From Pseudoduganella rivuli (lineage in GTDB: Bacteria; Pseudomonadota; Gammaproteobacteria; Burkholderiales; Burkholderiaceae_D): a stretch of 64,000 bases of DNA. This document shows positions 26,710 through 36,153 of this stretch, in pieces. The translations under genes were made by a program, and so were the position numbers. Positions within the stretch are counted from its first letter, which is position 1, and each line of letters begins with the position of its first letter. The stretch covers positions 1 through 64,000 of the forward strand of contig NZ_WKJJ01000008.1 in the NCBI RefSeq assembly GCF_009674485.1, written 5' to 3'. Under the pieces are notes generated by a model. That model ran no database searches. It had not been told where the DNA came from and saw nothing but the letters and a program-made list of their open reading frames with translations.

Positions 26710-29130
26710 ATGATTCAGGTCAAGACATCCCGGCAGTTGGCACTTGAACAGACTGCATTCGCCGAAGCTATCGAGCATAACCTGACGCGCATCGTCAGCG
26801 CGGCGGCGGCTGGCGATTTTTCCCAGCGGGTCGACACTGGCGCCTTGCCGCCAGCCGTGGGCAAGACAGGCGCCGCAGTCAACCGCTTGCTGGACAACCT
26901 GCAGGCGATCCGCGCTGACATGGACCGGATGCGCGCGGAACACGACAAGGGCGACATCGACGTGACGCTCGATGCACAAAAATTCGACGGTGAATTCCGC
27001 ACGATGGCACAAGGCGTCAACACAATGGTCGGCGCCCACATCGCCACAAAAAAGATGGCCATGGACGTGATCAAGGAATTCGGCCGGGGTAATTTCGACG
27101 CCCCGATGGACAAACTGCCCGGCAAAAAAGCGTTCATCAACGACACGATCAACCAGGTGCGGGGCAACCTCAGGGGCTTAATTGCCGAGATCAACAGGAT
27201 GTCGGCGGAGCATGACAAGGGCGACATCGACGTGACGATCAATGTGCAGCAGTTCGAAGGTGATTTCCGCACCATGGCGCAAAGCATCAACGCGATGGTG
27301 GGCGCGCACATTGCCGTCAAAAAGACAGCCATGGGCGTGTTCAAGGAATTCGGCCGCGGCAATTTCGATGCCCAAATCGACAGGCTGCCCGGCAAGAAGG
27401 CGTTCATCAACGATACCATCGATCAGGTGCGGGGCAACCTCAAGGGATTGATTGCCGAGATCAACCGGATGTCGGCCGAACATGACAAGGGCGACATCGA
27501 TGTCACGATCGATGCACAGAAGTTCGAAGGTGATTTCCGTACCATGGCGCAGGGCATCAACGCGATGGTCGGCGCGCACATTGCCGTCAAAAAGACAGCC
27601 ATGGGAGTGGTCAGGGAGTTCGGCCGCGGCAATTTCGACGCCCCAATGGAAAAACTGCCTGGAAAGAAGGCGTTCATCAACGATACCATCGAGCAGGTAC
27701 GCGGCAACCTCAAGGGCATGATTGACGAGATGAACAAAATGTCCTCAGAGCACGACAAGGGCGACATCGACGTCATGATCGATGCCCAGAAGTTCGAAGG
27801 CGATTTCCGCACCATGGCGCAAGGCATCAACAACATGGTGGCGGGCCATATCGCCGTGAAGAAAAAAGCCATGGCTTGCGTGAAGTCCTTTGGCGAGGGC
27901 GACTTCAGTGCGCCGCTGGAGACCTTCCCCGGCAAGAAGGCGTTCATCAATCACACCATCGAGCAGGTACGTGCGAACCTGATGGCCTTGATTGACGACA
28001 CGGGCAAACTGGCCAAGGCAGCCCAAGCGGGCCAGCTTGACACACGCGCGGACGCTAGCAGGCATAACGGCGACTTCAGGCGCATCGTCGAAGGCGTGAA
28101 CAACGCGCTGGACGCCATCGTCATCCCGCTGCGTGAAGTGCAGCAGGTGCTGGGAGGAATGGAAACTGGCGATTTAACGCAATCCATCCAGGGCGACTAC
28201 CTGGGCGCCTTTGCCGAACTGAAGAACGCCGTCAACAGCATGGCCTGCAAACTGGCGGAGGTCGTCAATGAGGTCGCGTGCGGAGCCGACGCGCTTGCCA
28301 GTGCGTCGGAAGAAGTCAGCGCTACCGCGCAGGCACTGTCGCAGGCAGCCAGCGAACAGGCCGCCGGTGTCGAACAGACCAGCGCCTCGATCGAGCAGAT
28401 CACAGCCTCGATCTCGCAAAATACCGATAACGCCAAGATCACCGACGGCATTGCAACCAAGGCCGCACAAGAAGCGACGCAGGGCGGCGCGGCCGTCAAG
28501 GAAACGGTTTCGGCGATGAACCAGATCGCCAGGAAGATCAGCATCATCGACGACATTGCTTACCAGACCAATCTGCTGGCCCTGAATGCGGCTATCGAAG
28601 CGGCGCGGGCAGGCGAACACGGCAAGGGCTTCGCGGTGGTGGCGGCCGAAGTGCGCAAACTGGCCGAACGCAGCCAGGTGGCGGCGCAGGAAATTGGCGA
28701 AGTGGCGATCAACAGCGTGAAACTGGCGGAGATGGCCGGCAAGCTGCTGGATGAAATGGTGCCGAACATCAAGCGTACGTCAGACCTGGTGCAGGAAATT
28801 ACCGCGGCGTCGGAAGAACAGTCGAGCGGAGCCGGCCAGATCAATGCGGCGGTGGGGCAGTTGAGCCATTCCACGCAGCAAAATGCGTCGAGTTCAGAAG
28901 AGCTGGCAGCCACCGCTGAGGAAATGAGCGAACAGGCCGAGCAGTTAAAGCAGACGATTTCGTTCTTTAAGCTCGCTGAAGCGAAACATCCCGGCACCAT
29001 ATCATTGGCGCGTAGCGCGCCGGTGGCTGGCCGGGAAACCAGCGGCAAGGCTGGCGTTCGCAAGTTCGCATCCACGCCGGCAAACAAGCTGTATCTGTCT
29101 CCGGATGACACGCAATTCACGCGATTCTAG
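26710..29130 (+). CDS. soluble methyl-accepting chemotaxis protein with tandem HAMP repeats
   Basis: 806 residues with no transmembrane helix. The N-terminal half is a HAMP array: a leading HAMP, then four near-identical 90-residue units (starting about residues 76, 166, 256 and 346; each contains EHDKGDIDV...FRTMAQ...PGKKAFIN), then a more divergent HAMP pair to about 530. The C-terminal signalling domain is complete, with tip [30 protein letters not shown]. It ends in FTRF, with no CheR-docking pentapeptide. AGGAAA precedes the ATG. As a cytoplasmic receptor it may sense an internal cue. Confidence 0.92.
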   Translation: MIQVKTSRQLALEQTAFAEAIEHNLTRIVSAAAAGDFSQRVDTGALPPAVGKTGAAVNRLLDNLQAIRADMDRMRAEHDKGDIDVTLDAQKFDGEFRTMAQGVNTMVGAHIATKKMAMDVIKEFGRGNFDAPMDKLPGKKAFINDTINQVRGNLRGLIAEINRMSAEHDKGDIDVTINVQQFEGDFRTMAQSINAMVGAHIAVKKTAMGVFKEFGRGNFDAQIDRLPGKKAFINDTIDQVRGNLKGLIAEINRMSAEHDKGDIDVTIDAQKFEGDFRTMAQGINAMVGAHIAVKKTAMGVVREFGRGNFDAPMEKLPGKKAFINDTIEQVRGNLKGMIDEMNKMSSEHDKGDIDVMIDAQKFEGDFRTMAQGINNMVAGHIAVKKKAMACVKSFGEGDFSAPLETFPGKKAFINHTIEQVRANLMALIDDTGKLAKAAQAGQLDTRADASRHNGDFRRIVEGVNNALDAIVIPLREVQQVLGGMETGDLTQSIQGDYLGAFAELKNAVNSMACKLAEVVNEVACGADALASASEEVSATAQALSQAASEQAAGVEQTSASIEQITASISQNTDNAKITDGIATKAAQEATQGGAAVKETVSAMNQIARKISIIDDIAYQTNLLALNAAIEAARAGEHGKGFAVVAAEVRKLAERSQVAAQEIGEVAINSVKLAEMAGKLLDEMVPNIKRTSDLVQEITAASEEQSSGAGQINAAVGQLSHSTQQNASSSEELAATAEEMSEQAEQLKQTISFFKLAEAKHPGTISLARSAPVAGRETSGKAGVRKFASTPANKLYLSPDDTQFTRF
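26935..27996 (+). repeat. four 270-bp tandem repeats inside the chemoreceptor gene
   Basis: CAYGACAAGGGCGACATCGA recurs at 26941, 27211, 27481 and 27751, exactly 270 bp apart. Long stretches between these anchors are nearly identical (for example CGGCAAGAAGGCGTTCATCAA in later units). The period equals 90 codons, so gain or loss of a unit keeps the frame. Confidence 0.93.
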
Positions 29131-29132
29131 CC

Positions 29133-29157
29133 GGGGGCGGGCTGACCCGGCCCCTTT
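29133..29157 (+). terminator. possible terminator after the HAMP chemoreceptor gene
   Basis: A GC-rich imperfect stem (GGGG..GGG, loop CTGA, CCC..CCCC) directly after the stop codon, followed by TTT only. Weak intrinsic-terminator candidate; the next gene is convergent. Confidence 0.35.
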
Positions 29158-29189
29158 CGCCTGGGCCACCGGGAATGCTTCAGGACCGC

Positions 29190-31016
29190 CTACGCGACGG
29201 CAGCCACCGCGTGCGGCTGTGCCGGCTGTGGCGCGGGCGGCGCGTCGAATTGATAGTCTGCGGCATCATGCAGCGCCCATGCGCCCTCCCCCAGCAGTTG
29301 CAGCACGTGGGTGTGGTAACGCAGCACGCCGGGACGATGCGCGATACTGATCAGCGTTGCACCACTTTCGCGCAGGCGCGCATAGAGCGACGATTCGTTG
29401 CCGCTGTCCAGCGCGCTGGTCGCTTCATCGAGGATGATGGTGCCAGGCGCATGCACCAGCACGCGGGCGAAGGCCAGGCGTTGCTGTTCGCCCACCGACA
29501 ACAGTTTTTCCCAGTCCTGCACCGCATCCAGCCCGCCCATCCGCTCCGCCAGGTGGGGCAAATGGACTTGCTGCAGGATTTCCAGCAATTGCTCGTCGTC
29601 CAGGGCGGATTGCGCGCTCGGGTACAGCAACTGGCTGCGCAGCGTGCCGGGCTGCAGGTAGGGCTGCTGGGGCAGGAAGAAGCAGTCTTCCAGCGGCGGG
29701 CGATGAATGACGCCGCTGCCGGTATGCCACAAGCCTGCGATGGCGCGCAACAGCGAGCTTTTGCCGCAACCGCTGTCGCCGGTGATGAGCAGGGCATCGC
29801 CCGGTTTCAACACCAGGCTCAGTTCCTTGATCAGCACCCGCTCCGATTGCGGCGGATGCAGCGTGACCGATTCCAGCGCAAGGTGCCCGGCCGGACGTAA
29901 CTCGATGCGCGGCGTGCTGCCTGCCGCGGTTTCCGCTTGCGCATCGGGCAGTACCAGGTCCGACAGGGCCTGGAGGCGGCTGATCCCCGCCACGAAGCGG
30001 CTCAGGCTCTCGAAATTATCGACAATGACCGCCACCGCGCCCAGCACCGCAGTAAATGCCCCGGCCGCCTGAATCGCCCGGCCGACTTCCAGCTCACCCG
30101 ACAGGACGCGTTCCGCCAGGATCACACCCGGCAGCACCAGCGTCAGTTGGCTGAACGTGCGCTGGAACAGGTTGAGGGAACGCTGTTTCGTGATCAGCTT
30201 CGAGAAATTAGTGATGACCTTGTCGAGCTTGCCGTCGATGTGCGACCGCTCCTGCGCCTCGCCCCGGTAAAAAGCGATGGATTCGGCGTTTTCGCGTACG
30301 CGCATCAGGCTGAAGCGGAAATCCGCTTCGCGCCGCAATTGCCAGAAATTCAACTGAATCAGCGGGTTGCCGAATACATAGAGGGCAATCGTGGTGCCCA
30401 TCAATGCATACACCGCCAACACCCCGACCAGCAAGTGTGAAATCGACCAGAGCACCGTGCTGAATGCCACCAGTTGCATGATCGAGCCCAGGAAAATCAG
30501 CAGGAAGTGAATCGACCGGCCGGTGAACGTGTTGATGTCTTCGCTGATACGCTGGTCGGGATTGTCGATTTCGCTGTCGGTGCCCAGCATGTAGTACTTG
30601 CGGCCTGTGAGGTAGCCGTCGAGAAAACGGCCGGTCAGCCAGCGCCGCCACTGGTTGGCGAACAAGTCGCGCATGTAGTAATAGAAAGCGTAGACCGGCA
30701 CGGCGAACGCCAGGACCAGCAGGCAGGCCCGCACCGTGCTCCAGAAACGGCCGCCATCCCTGGCCGCCAGCGCCGACGTCATCTCGCCGGCCTGATTGTT
30801 CAGCATGACGGCGAATTTAGTCTCGAGCAGCATCAGGACCACCAGCAGCAACAGCAGGGCCCAGGCTTTCTTCCTTTCCTCTTCCAGCCAATAGGGTTTC
30901 GCCACATTGACGAACTGCCGCCACGCGGCGAGCGACAGGCGGGCGGATCGGATACGTTTCCCGGGCGGCGCCGGATCTTCAGGGGCGGCGGTGCCGGCGG
31001 AAGAGGTGGTAGCCAT
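29190..31016 (-). CDS. ABC transporter, fused permease/ATPase (SbmA/YddA-like)
   Basis: 608 residues: an N-terminal membrane domain with about six helices (residues 50-360) and a C-terminal ATPase with Walker A GDSGCGKSS, signature LSVGEQQR and Walker B TIILDEATSALD. The order and the conserved NPDQRISEDINTFTG segment place it in the SbmA_BacA/YddA (ABCD-type) group, whose members import peptides, cobalamin or fatty-acyl compounds. It is not a type I secretion exporter. It is monocistronic and divergent from the tRNA/tcu region. Substrate unknown. Confidence 0.88.
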   Translation of the reverse strand: MATTSSAGTAAPEDPAPPGKRIRSARLSLAAWRQFVNVAKPYWLEEERKKAWALLLLLVVLMLLETKFAVMLNNQAGEMTSALAARDGGRFWSTVRACLLVLAFAVPVYAFYYYMRDLFANQWRRWLTGRFLDGYLTGRKYYMLGTDSEIDNPDQRISEDINTFTGRSIHFLLIFLGSIMQLVAFSTVLWSISHLLVGVLAVYALMGTTIALYVFGNPLIQLNFWQLRREADFRFSLMRVRENAESIAFYRGEAQERSHIDGKLDKVITNFSKLITKQRSLNLFQRTFSQLTLVLPGVILAERVLSGELEVGRAIQAAGAFTAVLGAVAVIVDNFESLSRFVAGISRLQALSDLVLPDAQAETAAGSTPRIELRPAGHLALESVTLHPPQSERVLIKELSLVLKPGDALLITGDSGCGKSSLLRAIAGLWHTGSGVIHRPPLEDCFFLPQQPYLQPGTLRSQLLYPSAQSALDDEQLLEILQQVHLPHLAERMGGLDAVQDWEKLLSVGEQQRLAFARVLVHAPGTIILDEATSALDSGNESSLYARLRESGATLISIAHRPGVLRYHTHVLQLLGEGAWALHDAADYQFDAPPAPQPAQPHAVAAVA

Positions 31017-31177
31017 GGTCTTGCTCCATTCGCTGTCGTGGTCGGCCCGGGTCGGATTGGCGGGACCGGCAAATCATGCCTGCCTTTGCCGCCAGCCAAG
31101 CATCCCACCGGGTACACATCTATTCAGTGCGGAAACAGACATAGCAACGATTTGCAACAGGCGGATTTCCCATTTGC

Positions 31178-31183
31178 TATAAT
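31178..31183 (+). promoter_or_regulatory. tRNA-Phe copy 2, extended -10 promoter
   Basis: TGCTATAAT: consensus -10 (31178-31183) with the TGn extension. The best -35 candidate, TTGCAA at 31152-31157, is 20 bp away, so the extended -10 probably carries the activity. Confidence 0.6.
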
Positions 31184-31193
31184 GCCAGACCTT

Positions 31194-31269
31194 GGCCTGG
31201 TAGCTCAGTTGGTAGAGCAGAGGATTGAAAATCCTTGTGTCGGTGGTTCGATTCCGCCCCGGGCCACCA
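31194..31269 (+). tRNA. tRNA-Phe (GAA), copy 2
   Basis: The 76 nt are identical to copy 1 at 19896-19971, with GAA anticodon at 31227-31229 and encoded CCA. Flanking sequence outside the gene differs from copy 1. No terminator follows: the LysR gene begins 23 bp downstream, so readthrough from the tRNA promoter into it is possible. Confidence 0.97.
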
Positions 31270-31292
31270 GGAATTGCTGAGATAGCTCTACT

Positions 31293-32219
31293 ATGGAACT
31301 GAGGCAACTGCGATACTTCGTGCGCGTGGTCGAGCTTGGAAGTATGGGGCGTGCGGCTGCGGACTTGGGCGTCGTCACGTCAACACTGAGTCAGCAAATC
31401 AGCCGGCTCGAAAGCGAGCTGTCGACCCGTCTCCTGCGCCGGACAACGACGGGCATTGCGCCGACAGACGCGGGACTGGCGTTTTGGCGTCAAGCGCAGC
31501 TGGCCTTGCGGCATGCCGATGAAGCCATGCGGGTCGCACAGCAAGCAAGGTTGGCCGGTCATGTCAGTGTCGGACTCGCACCTTCCACGGCGTCCGTCCT
31601 CGCATTGCCGTTCATGAACGCGTTGCGTCAACGCTATCCGGACATCAGTTTGAGACTGGTCGAGAGCCTGTCGGGCAATCTGTCAGCCATGCTCAACGCG
31701 CGGCAACTGGATCTTGCGGTCCTATTCGAAACCGACGCGGCAAGCCATCCACATGCCATTCCACTTCTCGATGAACGCCTGTTCGTTATTGGGGCATCCT
31801 CCTTGACCGGCATGCCGGCCGCCAAAAAGGTTCGGATTAAAGACATCCTCGCATTGCCGCTGGTCATGCCCAGCGGTACGCATGGGCTGAGGGCAATCGT
31901 TTCGACGGCATTCGCGCAGGCCAGGTGCAAGCCCAATATCGTCGCAGAGGTCGATGGTTTGGCGATTTTGATGGACGTGGTTCGCTCGGGCCTGGCCGCG
32001 ACGATACAACCTGGCGCTGCCACAACGCGCTTGCCTGCTTCAGAGATCCGATTGGCCGAACTGGCGGAAAGAGGACTGCGCCGCCGCAATCTCCTTGCCA
32101 GTCTTCCCGAGGACGAGCTATCCCCGGCCGTGCTCGCCTCCCGTATTGTTCTCAGGGATGTGGTGCGGGAACTCGTGGCCAAGGCAGCTTGGCCGGGTGC
32201 GAGTCTTCACGAATCGTAA
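31293..32219 (+). CDS. tcuR: LysR-family regulator, TcuR-like
   Basis: 308 residues. The N-terminal winged HTH (MELRQLRYFVRVVELGSM, with recognition helix TSTLSQQISRLESEL) precedes a LysR effector-binding domain. It is placed 77 bp ahead of tcuA on the same strand, as in tricarballylate operons where TcuR activates tcuABC. The start is only 23 bp after a tRNA gene and lacks a clear ribosome site. The family is certain; the specific name rests on context. Confidence 0.85.
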   Translation: MELRQLRYFVRVVELGSMGRAAADLGVVTSTLSQQISRLESELSTRLLRRTTTGIAPTDAGLAFWRQAQLALRHADEAMRVAQQARLAGHVSVGLAPSTASVLALPFMNALRQRYPDISLRLVESLSGNLSAMLNARQLDLAVLFETDAASHPHAIPLLDERLFVIGASSLTGMPAAKKVRIKDILALPLVMPSGTHGLRAIVSTAFAQARCKPNIVAEVDGLAILMDVVRSGLAATIQPGAATTRLPASEIRLAELAERGLRRRNLLASLPEDELSPAVLASRIVLRDVVRELVAKAAWPGASLHES

Positions 32220-32296
32220 AGAGGTCTTGCTGGCGAGGGTACTACCTGGCATGAATGGCTTCACCTACCATTGTTTTCCAATCAGGAGGAAAACAA

Positions 32297-33703
32297 ATGG
32301 TGGACGTGTTGGTCATTGGCGGAGGTAATGCAGCCCTTTGCGCAGCGCTGATGGCGCGCGAGGCCGGTGCTTCCGTACTCATGCTCGAAGCATCACCGCG
32401 CACGTGGCGCGGGGGGAATTCTCAACACACACGCAACTTGCGATGCATGCACGAGGCACCGCAAGATGTCCTGGTCGATGCCTATCCCGAAGAGGAATAT
32501 TGGCAGGACTTGCTCAAGGTCACGGGCGGGATGACCAATGAAAAGCTCGCCCGGCTGGTGATTCGTGCTTCATCCACCTGTCGCGACTGGATGCGTCGTC
32601 ACGGCGTGCGCTTCCAGCCGCCGCTGTCGGGAGCGTTGCACGTCGCACGCACGAATGCGTTCTTCATGGGGGGTGGCAAGGCGCTGGTCAACGCGTACTA
32701 TCGCAGCGCCGAGCGGCTTGGCGTACAAATCCGATATGCCACGCCAGTGGCTTCACTGGAACTCGACGACGGCCGTTTCGTTGCCGCCTTTACGGCTGAC
32801 GGGCAGCTCATCCCGGCCAAGAGTTGCGTACTTGCGGCTGGAGGCTTCGAATCGAATCGGGACTGGCTGCGCGATGCGTGGGGCCAAAACGAACGCGGTG
32901 AATGGCCTTCGGACAATTTCCTGATCCGCGGCACGCGTTTCAACGAAGGCATACTTCTCAAGCATATGATCAGCGCCGGAGCCGACGCGATTGGCGACCC
33001 GACACAGGCGCACATGGTGGCGATCGATGCGCGCGCCCCCTTATATGACGGTGGCATTTGCACCCGCATCGATTGCGTCTCGCTTGGCATCGTTGTGAAT
33101 CGCGATGGCGCCCGCTTCCATGACGAGGGCGAGGACTTCTGGCCGAAGCGTTATGCGATATGGGGCCGCCTCGTCGCCAGGCAGCCCGGCCAGATTGCCT
33201 ACTCGATCATCGACCAGAAGGCGATCGGTCGATTCATGCCCCCGGTTTTCCCAGGCGTTACCGCGAGCTCGTTACCGGAATTGGCGTTGAAGCTTGGGTT
33301 GCCGCAGGAAGCCTTTGTGAAGACGATGGCGGACTATAACGCCGCGTGCCAGCCAAACGATTTCGACCACACCGTGCTGGACCACTGTCACACCCAGGAC
33401 TTGATGCCCCCAAAAACCCACTGGGCGCGCCCCATCGATACACCGCCATTCCATGGCTATGCGCTCAGGCCAGGCATCACCTTTACTTACCTCGGGCTCA
33501 AGGTCAATGAAGAGGCCGCGGTCCATTTCAACGGATGCCCCAGCCCCAACCTCTTCGTCGCGGGCGAAATGATGGCAGGAAACGTACTTGGCCAAGGCTA
33601 TACGGCGGGAGTCGGCATGTCCATTGGTACAGCCTTCGGCCGCATTGCGGGTACCCAGGCTGCCAAAGCCGCCACACAGAAAGCAAACCATGCAGCAGCT
33701 TGA
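32297..33703 (+). CDS. tcuA: FAD-dependent tricarballylate dehydrogenase
   Basis: 468 residues of the fumarate reductase/succinate dehydrogenase flavoprotein family: FAD loop [21 protein letters not shown] at the N terminus, SxxTRN-like GGNSQHTRN, and the C-terminal [21 protein letters not shown] block. TcuA oxidises tricarballylate to cis-aconitate. AGGAGG lies 7 nt before the ATG at 32297; a longer frame from 32255 is rejected for that reason. The next gene encodes TcuB and overlaps by 14 bp. Confidence 0.93.
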   Translation: MVDVLVIGGGNAALCAALMAREAGASVLMLEASPRTWRGGNSQHTRNLRCMHEAPQDVLVDAYPEEEYWQDLLKVTGGMTNEKLARLVIRASSTCRDWMRRHGVRFQPPLSGALHVARTNAFFMGGGKALVNAYYRSAERLGVQIRYATPVASLELDDGRFVAAFTADGQLIPAKSCVLAAGGFESNRDWLRDAWGQNERGEWPSDNFLIRGTRFNEGILLKHMISAGADAIGDPTQAHMVAIDARAPLYDGGICTRIDCVSLGIVVNRDGARFHDEGEDFWPKRYAIWGRLVARQPGQIAYSIIDQKAIGRFMPPVFPGVTASSLPELALKLGLPQEAFVKTMADYNAACQPNDFDHTVLDHCHTQDLMPPKTHWARPIDTPPFHGYALRPGITFTYLGLKVNEEAAVHFNGCPSPNLFVAGEMMAGNVLGQGYTAGVGMSIGTAFGRIAGTQAAKAATQKANHAAA

Positions 33704-34862
33704 AGCCATCATTCGCGAGGGCCGAGCACTCGCTGCCCCTGCCTATCCCGTTATCCCTATCCTCAGCGCCAACGAGGCTGAAGTGAGTCGTCAGATGACG
33801 ATCTGCAATTCCTGCCGGTACTGCGAAGGGTTTTGCGCAGTGTTCCCCGCCATGACGCGGCGGCTGGAGTTTGTGAAGGCTGACATTCACTATCTCGCCA
33901 ACCTTTGCCATAACTGCGGCGCGTGTCTGCACGCATGCCAATATGCGCCTCCGCACGAATTCGCGGTCAACGTGCCACAGGCTATGGCCAAGGTACGCGT
34001 AGAGACTTACTCGGACTATGCGTGGCCGCCGGCGCTCGGTGCACTGTACAAGCGCAATGGCTTGATGCTTTCCGTCGCACTGGTTTCGGCGTTGACGCTG
34101 TTCCTGGCCCTGGCTGCCGGTCTTCGAGGTTCGCTCTTCAACGTGCTCCCTGGAGCGGGCTTCTACGCCATCTTCCCGCATCACTTGATGGTGAGCCTGT
34201 TTGCGCCAGTCTTCCTGTTCGCCGCGCTGGCACTTGGCCTTGGCGTCCGGAAGTTCTGGCGCGATGTCTCGCCTGGCCAGGCTTCATGGGAATCCATGGG
34301 GGATGCAGTCGATAAGGTGCTGCGGCTGAAATATCTGGATGGTGGACATGGCGATGGATGCCATAACGCGGATGACGCTTACACACTCGCGCGCCGTCGC
34401 TTCCACCATTTTACGTTTTACGGCTTCATGCTGTGTTTCGCCGCCACCGGCGTCGCCACGCTGTATCACTACCTGTTCGGCTGGGCAGCGCCTTACGGTT
34501 ACACCACGATCCCCAAGCTGCTCGGCATTGCAGGCGGGGTCTCCTTATTGGCCGGTACGACAGGCCTGTTCTCGCTGAACCTGCGCCGGCATCCGCTGCT
34601 GGGTGACAAGATTCAGAAGCCGATGGATTTGGGCTTCATCGCACTGCTTTTCCTCATCGCGCTGAGCGGATTGGGCTTGATGCTGGCCCGTGCGACGCCC
34701 TATTTGCCGCCGGTCCTGTGCATCCACCTGGCCGCCGTCATGGCGTTGTTCGCCACACTGCCTTACGGGAAGTTTTCCCATGGTGTTTTCAGAAGCGCAG
34801 CACTGCTCAAGTGGGCCATCGAGAAACGGCAGCCGGACCGCCTTCAGTTGGGAAGCCAGTAG
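33690..34862 (+). CDS. tcuB: TcuB, iron-sulfur/membrane electron-transfer protein
   Basis: 390 residues. Two ferredoxin-like clusters, C39/C42/C45/C49 ([11 protein letters not shown]) and C73/C76/C79/C83 ([11 protein letters not shown]), are followed by about six transmembrane helices with several His that may bind haem. TcuB reoxidises the FAD of TcuA and passes electrons to the quinone pool. Translation overlaps tcuA by 14 bp. The usual third gene, tcuC (citrate-type transporter), does not follow. Confidence 0.92.
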   Translation: MQQLEAIIREGRALAAPAYPVIPILSANEAEVSRQMTICNSCRYCEGFCAVFPAMTRRLEFVKADIHYLANLCHNCGACLHACQYAPPHEFAVNVPQAMAKVRVETYSDYAWPPALGALYKRNGLMLSVALVSALTLFLALAAGLRGSLFNVLPGAGFYAIFPHHLMVSLFAPVFLFAALALGLGVRKFWRDVSPGQASWESMGDAVDKVLRLKYLDGGHGDGCHNADDAYTLARRRFHHFTFYGFMLCFAATGVATLYHYLFGWAAPYGYTTIPKLLGIAGGVSLLAGTTGLFSLNLRRHPLLGDKIQKPMDLGFIALLFLIALSGLGLMLARATPYLPPVLCIHLAAVMALFATLPYGKFSHGVFRSAALLKWAIEKRQPDRLQLGSQ

Positions 34863-34933
34863 TCCAAGCCATCCGCTGGGAATCGTCCTTCAACCTTTCC
34901 TGGGCGTTGTTTTACCAGCGGAAGTGTTTCTGC

Positions 34934-34975
34934 TGGACAGTGTTCCGCTCACTGCATACACTGACAAATTGTCAG
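34934..34975 (+). promoter_or_regulatory. promoter and operator-like palindrome before the AraC-type gene
   Basis: -35 TGGACA (34934-34939), 17 bp, -10 TACACT (34957-34962), overlapped by the inverted repeat CTGACAA-a-TTGTCAG (34961-34975). A site across the -10 and start point suits a repressor, perhaps autoregulation by the downstream protein. Confidence 0.55.
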
Positions 34976-34992
34976 CCTGTCAATAAGAGACG

Positions 34993-35445
34993 ATGACCCA
35001 GAGTCCCCTGCTGCTGCGGCGCTTGCTACGTGCGAAAGACCGGATGGACGGCGCTCCCCATGAGGAGTGGCCGGTGCAACGCCTGGCCGAGGTGAGCGCG
35101 GTCTCGGCCGCCTATTTTGCGCGCGAATTCAAGAAAGCCTTCGGCTTGCCGCCCCATCGCTACCTGCTGACCCGCCGCATCGAGCGCGCCACCGCACTGT
35201 TGCGCGACACCGACCTGCCGATTACCGACATCGCCCTGCAAACCGGCTGGACCAGCCTGGGCACCTTTGGCCGCATTTTCCGGGACATCACCGGCGCCAG
35301 CCCGGGCGAGCTGCGCTCGCATGCCCGCTCGCAGCCGCAGACCGGCGAGCAGATTCCCGAATGCGTCGCGCGCAGCGCACAGCGGCCGGACCTCAATATC
35401 GCAGTTTTGGAGAAGCGGCGCATCAAGGCCGCTGGCAAACTGTAG
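34993..35445 (+). CDS. short AraC-family transcriptional regulator
   Basis: 150 residues consisting of the AraC DNA-binding domain alone: helix-turn-helix 1 at about 28-50 (VQRLAEVSAVSAAYFAREFKK) and helix-turn-helix 2 at about 76-98 (ITDIALQTGWTSLGTFGRIFR), then a 40-residue polar tail. No effector-binding domain is present. It begins an operon with the VOC gene (22 bp downstream) and a small membrane protein. Confidence 0.9.
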   Translation: MTQSPLLLRRLLRAKDRMDGAPHEEWPVQRLAEVSAVSAAYFAREFKKAFGLPPHRYLLTRRIERATALLRDTDLPITDIALQTGWTSLGTFGRIFRDITGASPGELRSHARSQPQTGEQIPECVARSAQRPDLNIAVLEKRRIKAAGKL

Positions 35446-35467
35446 CCTCATTTTCCAAGGAGGCGAT

Positions 35468-35899
35468 ATGACTCAAAGTATCAATGTGGCCGGTATCTAT
35501 GTGCGCGACCAGGACGAAGCGCTGGCGTTCTACGTCGGCAAGCTGGGATTCGTGGTCCATACCGACGTTCAGAACGGACACTATCGTTGGCTGACGGTGC
35601 AGCATCCCGACCAGCCATCGTTCCAGCTGGGCTTGTTCAAACCCGGACCGCCGGTGCATGACGCCGCCACCGCGCAGACCCTCAATGAAATGGTGGCGAA
35701 AGGGGCCATGCCGCCACTGGTCCTCACCGTGGACAACTGCCGTGCAGCGTACGAACGCCTGCATGCCTGCGGCGTGGAATTTACCCAGCAACCCATGGAC
35801 CGCTACGGCAAAGTCGATGCCGGCTTCCGGGACCCGTCCGGCAACGGATGGAAGATGATCGAAGCGCCGGCGAAAGCGGATGCGGGGACAGCGCAATGA
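35468..35899 (+). CDS. VOC (glyoxalase/bleomycin-resistance fold) protein
   Basis: 143 residues with the two beta-alpha-beta-beta-beta modules of the vicinal-oxygen-chelate fold: INVAGIYVRDQDEALAFYVGKLGF at the start and VDAGFRDPSGNGWKMIE at the end. AGGAGG precedes the ATG. Many small VOC proteins paired with an AraC regulator carry resistance or detoxification roles, but metal ligands and substrate cannot be fixed by eye. Confidence 0.88.
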   Translation: MTQSINVAGIYVRDQDEALAFYVGKLGFVVHTDVQNGHYRWLTVQHPDQPSFQLGLFKPGPPVHDAATAQTLNEMVAKGAMPPLVLTVDNCRAAYERLHACGVEFTQQPMDRYGKVDAGFRDPSGNGWKMIEAPAKADAGTAQ

Positions 35900-36114
35900 G
35901 CCGGCCCGACTGGATACGGCAAAGCCACCGCTGGCTGGCCATCGTTTTCACCGCGACCGTGCTGGCCAACTTCGCCGCAAGGGCGATGCACGCAGGCGAA
36001 CCATCGCCGTGGATCACCTATGCGCCGCTGCCGCCACTGTTCCTGATGCTGTTTTCCGGCCTCTACCTGTTCGCACTGCCCTATATGGGCAAGCGCGGCA
36101 GGAGAGCGGCCTGA
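35896..36114 (+). CDS. 72-residue two-helix membrane protein
   Basis: The start overlaps the VOC stop (ATGA), indicating translational coupling. Two hydrophobic segments (about 13-31 and 42-63) are joined by a short loop, with a basic C terminus (GKRGRR). No family is recognised. Operon position with an AraC regulator and a VOC protein suggests an accessory or sensing role at the membrane. Confidence 0.75.
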   Translation: MSRPDWIRQSHRWLAIVFTATVLANFAARAMHAGEPSPWITYAPLPPLFLMLFSGLYLFALPYMGKRGRRAA

Positions 36115-36128
36115 CGCGTCGTTCAACC

Positions 36129-36153
36129 AGCGCCACTTCAGGATGGCGCTTTT
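36129..36153 (+). terminator. terminator of the AraC-VOC operon
   Basis: AGCGCC (36129-36134) and GGCGCT (36145-36150) pair around a 10-nt loop, followed by TTTTG. The right arm doubles as the last codons of the convergent MYG1-like gene. Confidence 0.65.

Noticed and set aside
26935..27996. CRISPR-like repeat array
   Set aside because: The 270-bp period without spacers is inside a coding sequence and matches HAMP protein repeats.
29190..31016. Type I secretion ABC exporter for the RTX protease
   Set aside because: Sequence is of the SbmA/YddA group, no C39-like or MFP/TolC partners are present, and it is 6 kb away on its own.
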